64,000 nt of DNA, from NCBI RefSeq assembly GCF_000334455.1, contig NZ_BANX01000017.1, positions 1 through 64,000 on the forward strand, in the 5' to 3' direction. Each line of letters opens with the position of its first letter. The first letter of the stretch is position 1. Position numbers and translations under genes: made by a program. This DNA comes from Gordonia soli NBRC 108243 (GTDB taxonomy: Bacteria; Actinomycetota; Actinomycetes; Mycobacteriales; Mycobacteriaceae). Shown here piece after piece: positions 7,530 through 18,048 of this stretch. The notes beneath the pieces are model-generated. The model was not told where the DNA came from. It made no database searches and worked only from the letters and a program-made list of their open reading frames with translations.

Positions 7530-9365
7530 CTACTCGACCTTCTCGGCGACCTCGAGCCACTCCATCTCGGCGGCCTCCTTGTCGGCGACCACCTGCTGCA
7601 GTTCGGCATTCAACGTCATCAGGCGATCCGGCTCGGTGGCGGCTGCGACCAGCTCGTCGTGGAGTTTCGACTCCCGGGCGTCGAGCTGTTGGATCTGACG
7701 CTCCAACCGGTTCATCGCCTTGCGCGCTTCGCGGTGTTCGGCGGCGCTGACGGTCGGCTTCGACACCGCCGCAGGCGCTTCCGCGCCTTGGTCGGCTGAC
7801 CGCTGTCCCAGCGTCGTAGCGCGCTGCGAACCACCGCGATCCGATGCGCTCGCCGCGGACAGTTCACGTCGGCGACGCAGGTACTGCTCGATGCCGCCCG
7901 GAAGATTGGTCAGGGTCTCATCGCCGAACAACGCCCAGGTGCTGTCACAGATCCGTTCGATCAGATACCGGTCGTGACTGATCACCACGAGCGTCCCCGG
8001 CCAGTTGTCGAGTAGATCCTCGACCTGCTGCAGTGTGTCGATGTCGAGGTCGTTGGTCGGCTCGTCGAGCAGGAGCACGTTCGGCTCGGCCATGAGGACA
8101 CAGGTGAACTGCAGCCTGCGACGTTCACCACCGGACAGGTCGCGGATCGGCGTCCGCTGACGAGCCGGCGAGAAGCCGAGTCGCTCCGCCAGCTGCGACG
8201 CGGAGAACTCTTTGTCGCCGATCATGATGCTGCCGGCGACTGCCTCGACCGCATCCAGCACGCGCTGGTCCTCGTCGAGGTCGTCGAGTTCCTGCCGCAA
8301 CCAGCCGATCGACACCGTCGTGCCTTCGATCCGCCGACCGGGTGCGACGTCGACCTCACCCGCCAGAGCGCGGAGGAGCGTTGTCTTGCCCGAGCCGTTG
8401 ACCCCGACCAGGCCGATCCGCTCGCCGGGCGCGAGACGCCAGGTGAGATCGTCGAGAAGTGTTGTTCCGGTGGGTGTCTCGAGGTGCGCGCTCTCCAGCT
8501 CGATGACCACCCGTCCCAGCCGCCTGCGCGCGAACGCCGAGAGCGTCACCGAGTCGCGGGGCGGCGGGACGTCGGCGATCAGCCGTTCGGCCGCCTCGAT
8601 CCGATAACGCGGCTTGGATGTGCGGGCCGGCGGGCCACGGCGCAACCATGCGAGTTCCTTGCGCGCGAGGTTGCGGCGCCGCTCCTCGGCGGCATCGGCG
8701 AGCCGCGACCGCTCGGCCCGTGCGAAGACCCAGTCGTTGTACCCGCCCTCGTACTCGTCGACCCGACCGGAGTGGACCTCCCAGGTGCGGGTCGCGACGG
8801 TGTCGAGGAACCACCGATCGTGGGTCACCACCACCAGCGCGCTGCGACGTGCGACGAGATGGTCGGCCAGCCACTGCACGCCCTCGACGTCGAGATGGTT
8901 GGTCGGCTCGTCGAGGATCAGCAGGTCGGCGTCGGACACCAGCGCCGCGGCCAACCCGACCCGGCGGCGCTGACCGCCGGACAGTTCGTCGACGCGGGCA
9001 TCGAGCAGCCCGTCGATCCCTATGCCGGCGAGGATGCCTCGGATCCGCGCATCGCCCGCCCACTCATGGACCGCGCCGTCACCGACCACCACGTCGGCGA
9101 CCGTGGCCCCCACGGGCAGCTCGCCGCGCTGGGTGACCGTCGCGACGGTCACGTCCGACGCCCTCGACACACGTCCCTCGTCGGGGTCGGTGATGCCGGC
9201 CAGGATTTCGAGCAACGTGGTCTTGCCACCACCGTTGAGGCCGACGACCCCGATGCGCTGACCTTCGTGAACGCCGAGGCTCACCGACTCCAACAGGTGC
9301 TTGATCCCGAAACTCTTGCTGATGCGGTCGGCATTGATCAGTGCCGACGGGGTCCGGGTTGCCAC
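7530..9365 (-). CDS. ABC-F ATPase of the Uup type
   Basis: A 611-residue soluble ABC-F protein. Walker A motifs GLNGGGKTT (about residue 43) and GVNGSGKTT (about 330) pair with signatures LSGGQRRRV and LSGGERRRL and Walker B strings LDEPTNHLD and LDEPTNDLD. After the second domain comes a Ser/Ala-rich linker and a C-terminal coiled coil (EHREARKAMNRLERQIQQLDA...), the DNA/ribosome-binding tail of Uup. Uup limits tandem-repeat excision and acts on the 50S subunit in E. coli. The GTG start is backed by TAGCGT at 9372-9377 (-12 to -7). It converges on the SGNH hydrolase gene. Confidence 0.9.
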   Translation of the reverse strand: MATRTPSALINADRISKSFGIKHLLESVSLGVHEGQRIGVVGLNGGGKTTLLEILAGITDPDEGRVSRASDVTVATVTQRGELPVGATVADVVVGDGAVHEWAGDARIRGILAGIGIDGLLDARVDELSGGQRRRVGLAAALVSDADLLILDEPTNHLDVEGVQWLADHLVARRSALVVVTHDRWFLDTVATRTWEVHSGRVDEYEGGYNDWVFARAERSRLADAAEERRRNLARKELAWLRRGPPARTSKPRYRIEAAERLIADVPPPRDSVTLSAFARRRLGRVVIELESAHLETPTGTTLLDDLTWRLAPGERIGLVGVNGSGKTTLLRALAGEVDVAPGRRIEGTTVSIGWLRQELDDLDEDQRVLDAVEAVAGSIMIGDKEFSASQLAERLGFSPARQRTPIRDLSGGERRRLQFTCVLMAEPNVLLLDEPTNDLDIDTLQQVEDLLDNWPGTLVVISHDRYLIERICDSTWALFGDETLTNLPGGIEQYLRRRRELSAASASDRGGSQRATTLGQRSADQGAEAPAAVSKPTVSAAEHREARKAMNRLERQIQQLDARESKLHDELVAAATEPDRLMTLNAELQQVVADKEAAEMEWLEVAEKVE

Positions 9366-9567
9366 TGGTCAACGCTACCAACCGGCGCCGTCACACCCGC
9401 GGGGCGACCACTGCGTCGCAGCCACCGGGCTGTGCACACCCGCAGTCCGACCCGCTCACGGGCCACGAGTCCGAGATCGGCGACCGACCGCCCTGGCGTC
9501 GACGAACAGCTCCCGCTGGTCGGATGAGACGTCGCCGAGCCGCGCCCCAGTGCCACCTGACCCGAAC
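9366..9567. other. Intergenic spacer with Uup promoter hexamer
   Basis: The 202-bp gap separates the lipase stop and the Uup-like start, both on the minus strand. Besides TAGCGT at 9372-9377, nothing stands out; long open frames on both strands here are GC-bias artefacts. Confidence 0.4.
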
Positions 9568-10704
9568 TCAGCGACGGGCGAAGTACCCCTGCACCGTTCG
9601 GATGATGTCCGGTACGGCCCGGGTGACGACGCCCATGTGGTCTGCGCCCGGGTACTGAGCCTCTGTCACACTCGCTCCGCCGGCGCGCAGCTGTGCGGTC
9701 AGCAGGGTGGTCGACAGCGGCATCACGGTCTGGTCGGCGGTCCCCTGCTCGATCCGGATCGGCGTCGACCATCCCGTCGCGGGGATCGACGTGTAGTCAC
9801 GCAGAGCGGCGGAGAATCGGGGGTCGATGAATGGACGTGCCACCAGCGATCCCGGCGCCACATGCTGGAACACCGGACGGAGCTCGGTGACACACAGTTG
9901 CCGAGCCCTTTCCAGGTACTCCCGGCCCTTCCCCGTCAGATAGCCGGGCACATCCAGATCCGGACGCGCGTGGTCCAGTCCGGACAACAGGTAGAGGAAC
10001 AGCGCACTGAAGCCGTTGAACTTGCCGACGTCTGGGACACCGGGCGCCAATGCCGGGAGCAGGTTTTCCAAATAGGCCGCCGGTGCCAGTGCCACCGTTC
10101 CGCGGAGGGCGAGCTCCGGTGCGTACAAGGCGTACCGCGCCGCGAAGAGCGCCGCGTGGCCACCTTGCGAATGTCCCAGCGAGACCCAGCGATTGGAGAG
10201 ACGGCCGTCGACAGTTCGTGCGGCGCGGATCATGTCGATGACCGAGTAGGCGGCCGAGCGGCCGGCCAGATACTCGGCCGTACCGGGGGCACCGAGTCCC
10301 GAATAATCGGTGGCGGTGACCGCGTACCCGGCCGCCAGCGCAGCATCGAGCGGGGCCTCGTTCGCGCCGCCGCGCTTGCGCAGGCTGGGTGCGCACCGGT
10401 CGGCGATGCCGGTGGTCCCGTGCGCCCAGGACACCACCGGCCAGCCGCCCGCCGGCGCGGTGCCCCGCGGGGTGTAGAAGACGCCGGTGCTCAAGGCGTC
10501 TCGTCCCGCCTGGTCCCGGGTCCGGTACAGCACCTTGGTCCCGGTCGCTGCGTGCGCCGGCAGCAAATCGGATGCCACCGCCGAACGCGACAGAACAGAG
10601 CCCGCAGGAGCGGCGACGGCCGGAGCATCCATAGCGACCGCGCCACCCCCGGCGACGACGGCGAGGGACGTGGCGATGGCGGCCGAACGGAGGCGAATGC
10701 GCAT
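9568..10704 (-). CDS. Secreted lipase, LIP family
   Basis: The 378-residue product has a signal peptide (MRIRLRSAAIAT..., likely cleavage after PAVAAPA) and the secretory-lipase fold. The nucleophile elbow is GHSQGGHAAL, with the oxyanion segment VSWAHGTTGIADRCAPS upstream. The triad Asp and His are probably in TADQTVMP and GADHMGVV near the C-terminus. Such enzymes hydrolyse triglycerides or esters outside the cell. The start seven codons inside the longest frame is preferred: it gives a clean signal peptide and has TATCGT (10712-10717) at -13 to -8. It is divergent from the GH25 gene across 97 bp. Confidence 0.85.
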   Translation of the reverse strand: MRIRLRSAAIATSLAVVAGGGAVAMDAPAVAAPAGSVLSRSAVASDLLPAHAATGTKVLYRTRDQAGRDALSTGVFYTPRGTAPAGGWPVVSWAHGTTGIADRCAPSLRKRGGANEAPLDAALAAGYAVTATDYSGLGAPGTAEYLAGRSAAYSVIDMIRAARTVDGRLSNRWVSLGHSQGGHAALFAARYALYAPELALRGTVALAPAAYLENLLPALAPGVPDVGKFNGFSALFLYLLSGLDHARPDLDVPGYLTGKGREYLERARQLCVTELRPVFQHVAPGSLVARPFIDPRFSAALRDYTSIPATGWSTPIRIEQGTADQTVMPLSTTLLTAQLRAGGASVTEAQYPGADHMGVVTRAVPDIIRTVQGYFARR

Positions 10705-10801
10705 GACCTGGACGATAGCCCGCAAGCCTTCCTGCGCGGGGGCACATACCGTTACGCACGTTCATCGACATCGCAGGCCGCCATCCCCTACCGTGACCAC
10801 C
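10705..10801. promoter_or_regulatory. Compact divergent promoter (lipase / GH25)
   Basis: TATCGT (minus strand, 10712-10717) and TACCGT (plus strand, 10789-10794) each sit at -13 to -8 of their start codons. Both secreted enzymes would thus be made from leaderless mRNAs and may be co-regulated from this 97-bp region. Confidence 0.45.
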
Positions 10802-11548
10802 ATGAACTCGCGGTTCAGACATCGACACCGACTGCTGCTCGCTGCAGCTGCCACCGTCGCGGTACTCCTCCCCGCCACCGCCGGGCACGCCGCCGCCGCA
10901 CCACAGGTGGGCCCGGACGTGTCCAGCCATCAGCACCCCGGCGGAGCGTCCATCAACTGGTTCGCCGTCCGTGCCGCCGGACAGCAGATGGCGATGGTGA
11001 AGGCGACCGAATCCACCTGGTACGTCAACCCCTACTTCATCCCGGACAGCCTCGGAGTGCGGGCGGCCGGTTTGGTCCGCGCCACATATCATTACGCCGA
11101 CCCGAGTCGACCGGCAGCCGCCCAGGCTCTGTTCTATGCGTCGATCGTCCTGGGGCAGAACGGTGTTCTCGATCTGCCACCAGTTCTCGACCTCGAGCAC
11201 AGCGGCGGACTCGGCCCGGCCGCCCTCGCGGGATGGGTACGCGAGTTCGTGCGGACCCTGGAGCCGATCACCGGCCGCAAGACGATCATCTACACGTATC
11301 CGAACTTCTGGAACACCGCCATGGGCAGCACCAGGGAGTTCGCCGATCACCCGTTGTGGATCGCGTCGTACAACGGCAAGTCGGCGCCGCAGATGCCCAA
11401 CGGCGGATGGCGGACCTGGACGTTCTGGCAGTTCACCAGTTCGGGATGGTTGCCGGGTGTCTCGACCCGAGTCGACCTCAATCGCTACAACGGCTCGACC
11501 GGCGGACTACGCGCCTACGGCAACTCGATCAACGTCTTCGGTAGCTAA
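10802..11548 (+). CDS. Secreted GH25 muramidase (lysozyme)
   Basis: A 248-residue protein with a signal peptide ending near GHAAAA. The GH25 core begins PDVSSHQHPGG, and the catalytic Asp-x-Glu is in PPVLDLEHSGG. The terminal strand has WTFWQFTSSGWLPGV and VDLNRYNGS, typical of GH25. It would cleave the MurNAc-GlcNAc bond of peptidoglycan, for cell-wall turnover or attack on other bacteria. There is no cell-wall-binding domain. The longer open frame starting at 10487 runs through the promoter and lipase gene and is rejected. Confidence 0.88.
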   Translation: MNSRFRHRHRLLLAAAATVAVLLPATAGHAAAAPQVGPDVSSHQHPGGASINWFAVRAAGQQMAMVKATESTWYVNPYFIPDSLGVRAAGLVRATYHYADPSRPAAAQALFYASIVLGQNGVLDLPPVLDLEHSGGLGPAALAGWVREFVRTLEPITGRKTIIYTYPNFWNTAMGSTREFADHPLWIASYNGKSAPQMPNGGWRTWTFWQFTSSGWLPGVSTRVDLNRYNGSTGGLRAYGNSINVFGS

Positions 11549-11565
11549 CCGAGTTCGCGGGATGG

Positions 11566-12519
11566 TCAGTCCGCGTCGATGATCCGGGCGCCGGGCACCG
11601 GTCCCGACGCGGTACGGACCGCACGCGCCACGCCCGCACCGGAGAGTTCGGCGGCCACGTTCACTGCATCGACCTCATCGGCACACAGGAATGCACATGT
11701 GGGCCCCGACCCGGACACGATGCCGTTGAGGGCACCGGCGTCCAGCCCCGCCCGCAGCGTCCGACGCAGTGCCGGAGCAAGGCTCAGCGCGGCCGGCTGG
11801 AGGTCGTTGCGTAGCAGCGGCGCGATGGTGGTCGGGTCGCCACTGGTGAGGGCCTGCAAGAGTTCGTCAGGCCCGCCGGTCTCGGCGTCGCCGTCGAGTT
11901 CGCCACCATTGGAACGGTTCTCGCGTAACCGGTCCAGCTCACGGAAGACCGTCGGGGTCGACAGGCCTTGCTTGGCCAGGGCCAACACCCAGTGACACTC
12001 TCCGCGCGACAGGATCGGCATGAGCTTCTCCCCCCGCCCGGTGCCGAGCGCGGTACCGCCGTGCAAGGCGAACGGGACGTCGCTACCGAGATCGGCAGCC
12101 AACTCCGCGAGTGACTCCCGGTCTATGTCGATGTCCCACAGTCGCGCCAAGGCGACCAGGGCACCGGCGCCGTCTGCACTTCCGCCGGCCATCCCACCGG
12201 CCACCGGAATCGTCTTGTCGATCGCGATGTCGGCCGACGCGGGCACCCCGGCCCAGTCGGCCAGGAGCTCCGCGGCGCGCATGGCCAGATTCGACGCGTC
12301 CGCGGGCACGTCGGCCGCGCCGTCCCCGCGGGTGACGACCTGCAATTCCGCCGACCTGCTCACCGTCACGTCGTCGTGCAGCGACAACGCCTGGAAGACG
12401 GTGGTGAGCTCGTGGTAGCCATCGTCGCGCAGCGGACCGACCCCCAGGTACAGATTGACCTTCGCGGGGACGCGCACCGTGATGCGGTCGGGTACGACGG
12501 ACAGAGACGCTGGGGACAC
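11566..12519 (-). CDS. ispE: 4-diphosphocytidyl-2-C-methyl-D-erythritol kinase
   Basis: A GHMP kinase of the non-mevalonate isoprenoid pathway that phosphorylates CDP-methylerythritol. The 317-residue sequence has the N-terminal [12 protein letters not shown] and [13 protein letters not shown], the ATP-binding glycine loop [13 protein letters not shown], and the C-terminal SGSGPTCAF. It is the last gene of the rpfB-ksgA-ispE series, but here a GNAT gene separates it from ksgA. The GTG start has TACCCT (12528-12533) nine bases upstream, so it may also have its own promoter. Confidence 0.95.
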   Translation of the reverse strand: MSPASLSVVPDRITVRVPAKVNLYLGVGPLRDDGYHELTTVFQALSLHDDVTVSRSAELQVVTRGDGAADVPADASNLAMRAAELLADWAGVPASADIAIDKTIPVAGGMAGGSADGAGALVALARLWDIDIDRESLAELAADLGSDVPFALHGGTALGTGRGEKLMPILSRGECHWVLALAKQGLSTPTVFRELDRLRENRSNGGELDGDAETGGPDELLQALTSGDPTTIAPLLRNDLQPAALSLAPALRRTLRAGLDAGALNGIVSGSGPTCAFLCADEVDAVNVAAELSGAGVARAVRTASGPVPGARIIDAD

Positions 12520-12582
12520 AGGGATCCAGGGTAATGGACTGTCGGCGCCCCGCAGCGTGACGTGGGCGACCGCCCGTGCGCG

Positions 12583-13149
12583 CTATCCGGTGACGCCGAC
12601 CACGGTCGGTGGCCATCCCCGTGCCTCCGGCGGATCCTCGTCGACAGACCATCGCGCGGTGGACATCTGGGTCGGGACCCCGTGCACGTCCTCCCACTCG
12701 GGTCCGGTGTAGGCGAACCCGACTGCGGCTGCGACCCGGGCCGAGCCGATGTTGTCGGTCATCGCCCGCCAGCGCACCGTCCGGAACCCCGGACCGTCGG
12801 CACCGGAGGTGACGACATCGAGGATCGCTCGGACGGCCTCACGGAGATACCCGTGACCGCGCATCGTCGGTGCACACCAGAAGCCGATCGATCCCTCGCC
12901 GGGAGCGACCTCACGCACCCCGCAGACACCGACGAAGGCATCGTCCACGGCCCGTCGGATGACGAAGACATTCGACGTCGGGCGCACCGCACGGTCGAAG
13001 AAGGTGGCGGCATCGGCACGGGTGTAGGGAACGGGGACGAGGGTGTAGCGCTGGATCAGCGGGTCCTGGCAGGCATGGAAGACGTCATCGGCGTCGCGCT
13101 GCCGATCCGGAGCCCGGAGCAGCAACCGGTCGGTGGCCAACGTCGTCAT
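12583..13149 (-). CDS. GNAT family N-acetyltransferase
   Basis: A 188-residue protein of the RimJ/RimL-like GNAT type. It begins TLATDRLLLRAPDRQRDADDV, has the acetyl-CoA loop WCAPTMRGHGYLREAV (a variant of RGxGxA/G) and MTDNIGSARVAAAVGFAYTG near the end, as in acetyltransferases that modify ribosomal proteins or small amines. The frame is open 44 codons upstream, but the ATG at 13149 matches the family start. It is inserted between ksgA and ispE, which are adjacent in mycobacteria; whether it helps ribosome maturation with KsgA is speculation. Confidence 0.85.
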   Translation of the reverse strand: MTTLATDRLLLRAPDRQRDADDVFHACQDPLIQRYTLVPVPYTRADAATFFDRAVRPTSNVFVIRRAVDDAFVGVCGVREVAPGEGSIGFWCAPTMRGHGYLREAVRAILDVVTSGADGPGFRTVRWRAMTDNIGSARVAAAVGFAYTGPEWEDVHGVPTQMSTARWSVDEDPPEARGWPPTVVGVTG

Positions 13150-13356
13150 GGGTACATCGTGACGACCGGGCGCCCTGGGACACAACCGGTTTACGGGCGG
13201 GGCCGCGCTCGGTTCGGTTCGGTCCCGGTTCGATTCGGCGGAGAAGTGACGCCTTAGCCGACCGCACCGTGGACAGCGCACAGCACGAAGCCGTGACGTG
13301 TCAGAAACCCGAAACCAGTGGCGCCCGTAGCCGCGGGCCGACGACGCGGCCCGAGA
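13150..13356. other. Spacer between ksgA and GNAT gene
   Basis: The 207-bp gap includes a run of short GTTCGGTTCGGT-type repeats near 13205-13240. No convincing promoter or terminator is seen. Confidence 0.3.
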
Positions 13357-15466
<2,110 letters not shown>

Positions 15467-15475
<9 letters not shown>

Positions 15476-16351
15476 AGGCAGCTGGTAGACCCGCCGGGCA
15501 TTGGCACCGAGAAGGTCAGCCATCACCGTGTCGGCCACTCCTCTGGTCTCGGCGATGGAGCGAGCCGTGTACGGCAGGCAATAGGACTGATTCGGCTGGC
15601 CACGGTAGGGATGCGGCGTCAGGAAGGGCGCGTCGGTCTCGACCAGGATCTGATCGTCGGGGACCAGTTCGGCCGCCACACGCAGTTCGGCCGCGTTCGC
15701 GAAGCTGACCGTCCCCGCAAAACTGAGCACGTAGCCGCGCTCCACGCATTCGCGTGCAACGTTTCGGTCACCGGAGAAGCAGTGCATGATCACGGTCTCA
15801 GGCGCACCTTCGTCAGCCAGGACGTCCAGCAGATCGCGGTCGGCTTCCCGGTTGTGGATCATCAGCGGCTTGCCGACACGCTTGGCCAGGTCGATGTGCC
15901 AACGGAACGCATCCTCCTGCACGGCTGGGCTCGCGCAGTCCTCCGAGCGTCCCGGCCAGTAGTGGTCGAGACCGGTCTCGCCGACGGCCACCACCCGCGG
16001 ATGGGTCACCATCGTCTCCAACTCCGCCCTGGCCGCATCGTCCAGTTCGGCGGCGTGCGTCGGGTGCAGGGCCACTGCGGCGAACGCCCGCTCGTCCCAC
16101 TCGGCGGCTGCGATCGCCCACCGTGCGTCGATCATGTCGTCCGCGACGGTGACCACCTGGCCGACACCCACCGACTCGGCGTGGTCGAGGATCGCACGCA
16201 CCGCGTCCGCGTCACGCCCTCCGCAGGCGGCGAGATGCGTGTGCGCATCCACCAAGCCGGGCAGGGGCGCGGGGTCCGGTGGGGGTTCGCGGCGACGCTG
16301 CTTCTTGGCCTGCTTGTTCGAGACGGCCCCGTCCGTCGTCGGTGGCGTCAT
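15467..16351 (-). CDS. tatD: TatD family metal-dependent DNase
   Basis: A 294-residue TIM-barrel hydrolase with the family metal-binding motifs DAHTHL, VGETGLDHYW, HNREADRD, HCFSGD and ETDAPFLTPHPYRG. TatD proteins have 3'-5' exonuclease or AP-endonuclease activity and a role in DNA quality control. A basic N-terminal stretch (NKQAKKQRRREPP) precedes the core. The open frame continues upstream through the phzF-like gene out of frame with it; the ATG at 16351, 16 bases after the phzF stop, is the realistic start. Placement before rpfB matches the mycobacterial order. Confidence 0.93.
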
Positions 16352-16367
16352 CGCGTGCGGGCTCCGG

Positions 16368-17207
16368 TCATAGGTCAACTGTGCCAGCGACGACCGTCGT
16401 GCTCTCACCGCCCACCCAGATGTCGGTGCCGTCGTCGTCAATGCGCACCCGTCCCGCCCTGCCCAGGACGGTGCCCTGCGCGGCGACATAGGACGCCGGC
16501 ACGCGGTCGGTGGATCGCAGCCACACGGCGAGACCGGCGTTGAGGCTGCCGGTGACCGGGTCCTCCGGCACGCCGTGGGCCGGCGCGAAGGCGCGGACCT
16601 CGACGTCGACCGGATCGTCGGGGTCCTGCTCGGAATACGGCCCGACCAGCCCGACCTCGAGGGTGCCGAGGGCGGCGAAGTCCGGGCGTACTGCGCGCAC
16701 CGCCTCCCCCGAGCGCAACAACACACCCAGCCACTCGGGTCCGTTGGCGACCCACTCGGCCGCCTCGATCTCGTCGCGCCCGAGCCGGAGGGCCGCGGCC
16801 ACGGCCACCACCACGTCCTCGTCGACGGGGCCGCTCCGGCGCAGCGGCGGTGCCGCGAATGCCGCCACCGGCCCCGACCGTCGAATCCGGACGAGACCGA
16901 TCGCGCACTCCTGCACCACCGTGTCGCCGACCGGTCGTTCGGTGGTCTGCGCCCAGGCGTGAGCGGAGCCGAGGGTCGGGTGCCCGGCGAAGGGGAGCTC
17001 ACCGGTCGGGGTGAAGATCCGCAGTCGGTAGTCGGCATCCGGGTCGGTCGGCGGGAGCACGAAGGTGGTCTCGGACAGGTTGGTCCAGCGCGCGAACGCG
17101 GCCATCGTCTCGTCGTCGAGCCCCTCCGCGTCGAGGACGACGGCGACGGGGTTGCCGAGCGTCGGTTGTGCACTGAAGACGTCGACCTGGGCGAAGCGGC
17201 GGTTCAT
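16368..17207 (-). CDS. PhzF family isomerase
   Basis: A 279-residue PhzF-like protein. The diaminopimelate-epimerase-like fold is indicated by QVDVFSAQPTLGNPVAVVLDA, the catalytic Glu in NLSETTFVLPP (about residue 46), the loop FAGHPTLGSAHAW and the C-terminal EDPVTGSLNAGLAVWL. PhzF isomerises an intermediate in phenazine synthesis, but no phenazine gene is present, so this is a homologue of unknown substrate. It sits 16 bases before tatD and probably shares its transcript. Confidence 0.88.
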   Translation of the reverse strand: MNRRFAQVDVFSAQPTLGNPVAVVLDAEGLDDETMAAFARWTNLSETTFVLPPTDPDADYRLRIFTPTGELPFAGHPTLGSAHAWAQTTERPVGDTVVQECAIGLVRIRRSGPVAAFAAPPLRRSGPVDEDVVVAVAAALRLGRDEIEAAEWVANGPEWLGVLLRSGEAVRAVRPDFAALGTLEVGLVGPYSEQDPDDPVDVEVRAFAPAHGVPEDPVTGSLNAGLAVWLRSTDRVPASYVAAQGTVLGRAGRVRIDDDGTDIWVGGESTTVVAGTVDL

Positions 17208-17343
17208 GTGTCACATCCTGCGCGGCCGGGCCGGACCCGCGCCAGTGGGTTTCCGCAGAGACGATGCGGCGTGCGTCGCAGTTCGACACCGGAACACACG
17301 CGTGGCGCGCCCCGATCGATCCGACCGAGTAGCGTTGCGACTC
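17208..17343. promoter_or_regulatory. Divergent promoter region (phzF-like / HAD)
   Basis: On the plus strand TAGCGT (17330-17335) lies at -14 to -9 of the GTG at 17344, consistent with a near-leaderless start. No clear -10 is seen for the phzF-like gene. Confidence 0.35.
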
Positions 17344-18048
17344 GTGTTGGGTTTGCCGGAGACCTCATCTGTGGCCCTGTTCGACCTCGACGGGGTTCTG
17401 ACCGATACCGCGGTGGTGCACCAGAAGGCGTGGAAGGAGGCCTTCGACGCCTTTCTCGCCGAGCGTGATCCCGCGTATGCGCCGTTCACGGCGCAGGACT
17501 ACCTGGATTACGTCGACGGGCGCCCGCGCGCAGACGGCGTCGCGGCCTTCCTCGCATCACGCCACATCGAAGTGGACGACGCCACCCGGGACGCCATCGG
17601 AGAGGGCAAGAACGCACGGTTCCTCGCGACACTGGAGTCCGACGGCGTGCAGCCGTACCCCGGCTCCGTGCGTTACCTGGAAGCGGCGCAGCAGGCCGGC
17701 CTGCGGATCGCCGTCGTCACATCGTCGAAGAACGGAGAGGCCGTGCTGAAAGCCGCTGATCTCACCCGATTCGTGGAGGTCCGTGTCGACGGCCTCGACA
17801 TCGTCCGACGCGGTCTCGCCGGTAAACCCGCCCCGGACTCGTATCTGCTCGGTGCGGAGTTGATGGGTGTGGGCCCCGACGCCGCCGTGGTGTTCGAGGA
17901 CGCGATCTCCGGTGTCCGCGCCGGAGCGGCCGGCGAGTTCGGATTCGTCGTCGGCGTCGACCGCGTCGGTGGCGACCAGGCCGAGAAGCTGAGTGCCGCC
18001 GGCGCTTCCGTGGTGGTCTCCGATCTCGACGAGCTGATCGACGCATGA
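17344..18048 (+). CDS. HAD-family beta-phosphoglucomutase
   Basis: A 234-residue HAD phosphatase-superfamily enzyme. Motif I FDLDGVLTDT holds the two catalytic aspartates, motif II is VTSSK, the conserved lysine is in GKPAPDSYL, and motif IV is VFEDAISGVRAG. The helical cap residues match beta-phosphoglucomutases. It overlaps the GH65 phosphorylase by four bases, and such pairs convert beta-glucose-1-phosphate, made by inverting phosphorolysis, to glucose-6-phosphate. The pair corresponds to Rv3400-Rv3401 of M. tuberculosis. The true start is GTG at 17344, not the far-upstream ATG at 17065. Confidence 0.9.
   Translation: MLGLPETSSVALFDLDGVLTDTAVVHQKAWKEAFDAFLAERDPAYAPFTAQDYLDYVDGRPRADGVAAFLASRHIEVDDATRDAIGEGKNARFLATLESDGVQPYPGSVRYLEAAQQAGLRIAVVTSSKNGEAVLKAADLTRFVEVRVDGLDIVRRGLAGKPAPDSYLLGAELMGVGPDAAVVFEDAISGVRAGAAGEFGFVVGVDRVGGDQAEKLSAAGASVVVSDLDELIDA

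Noticed and set aside
9301..11544. 747-codon open frame on the plus strand
   Set aside because: It runs over Uup, lipase and GH25 genes, all of which have clear motifs in other frames.
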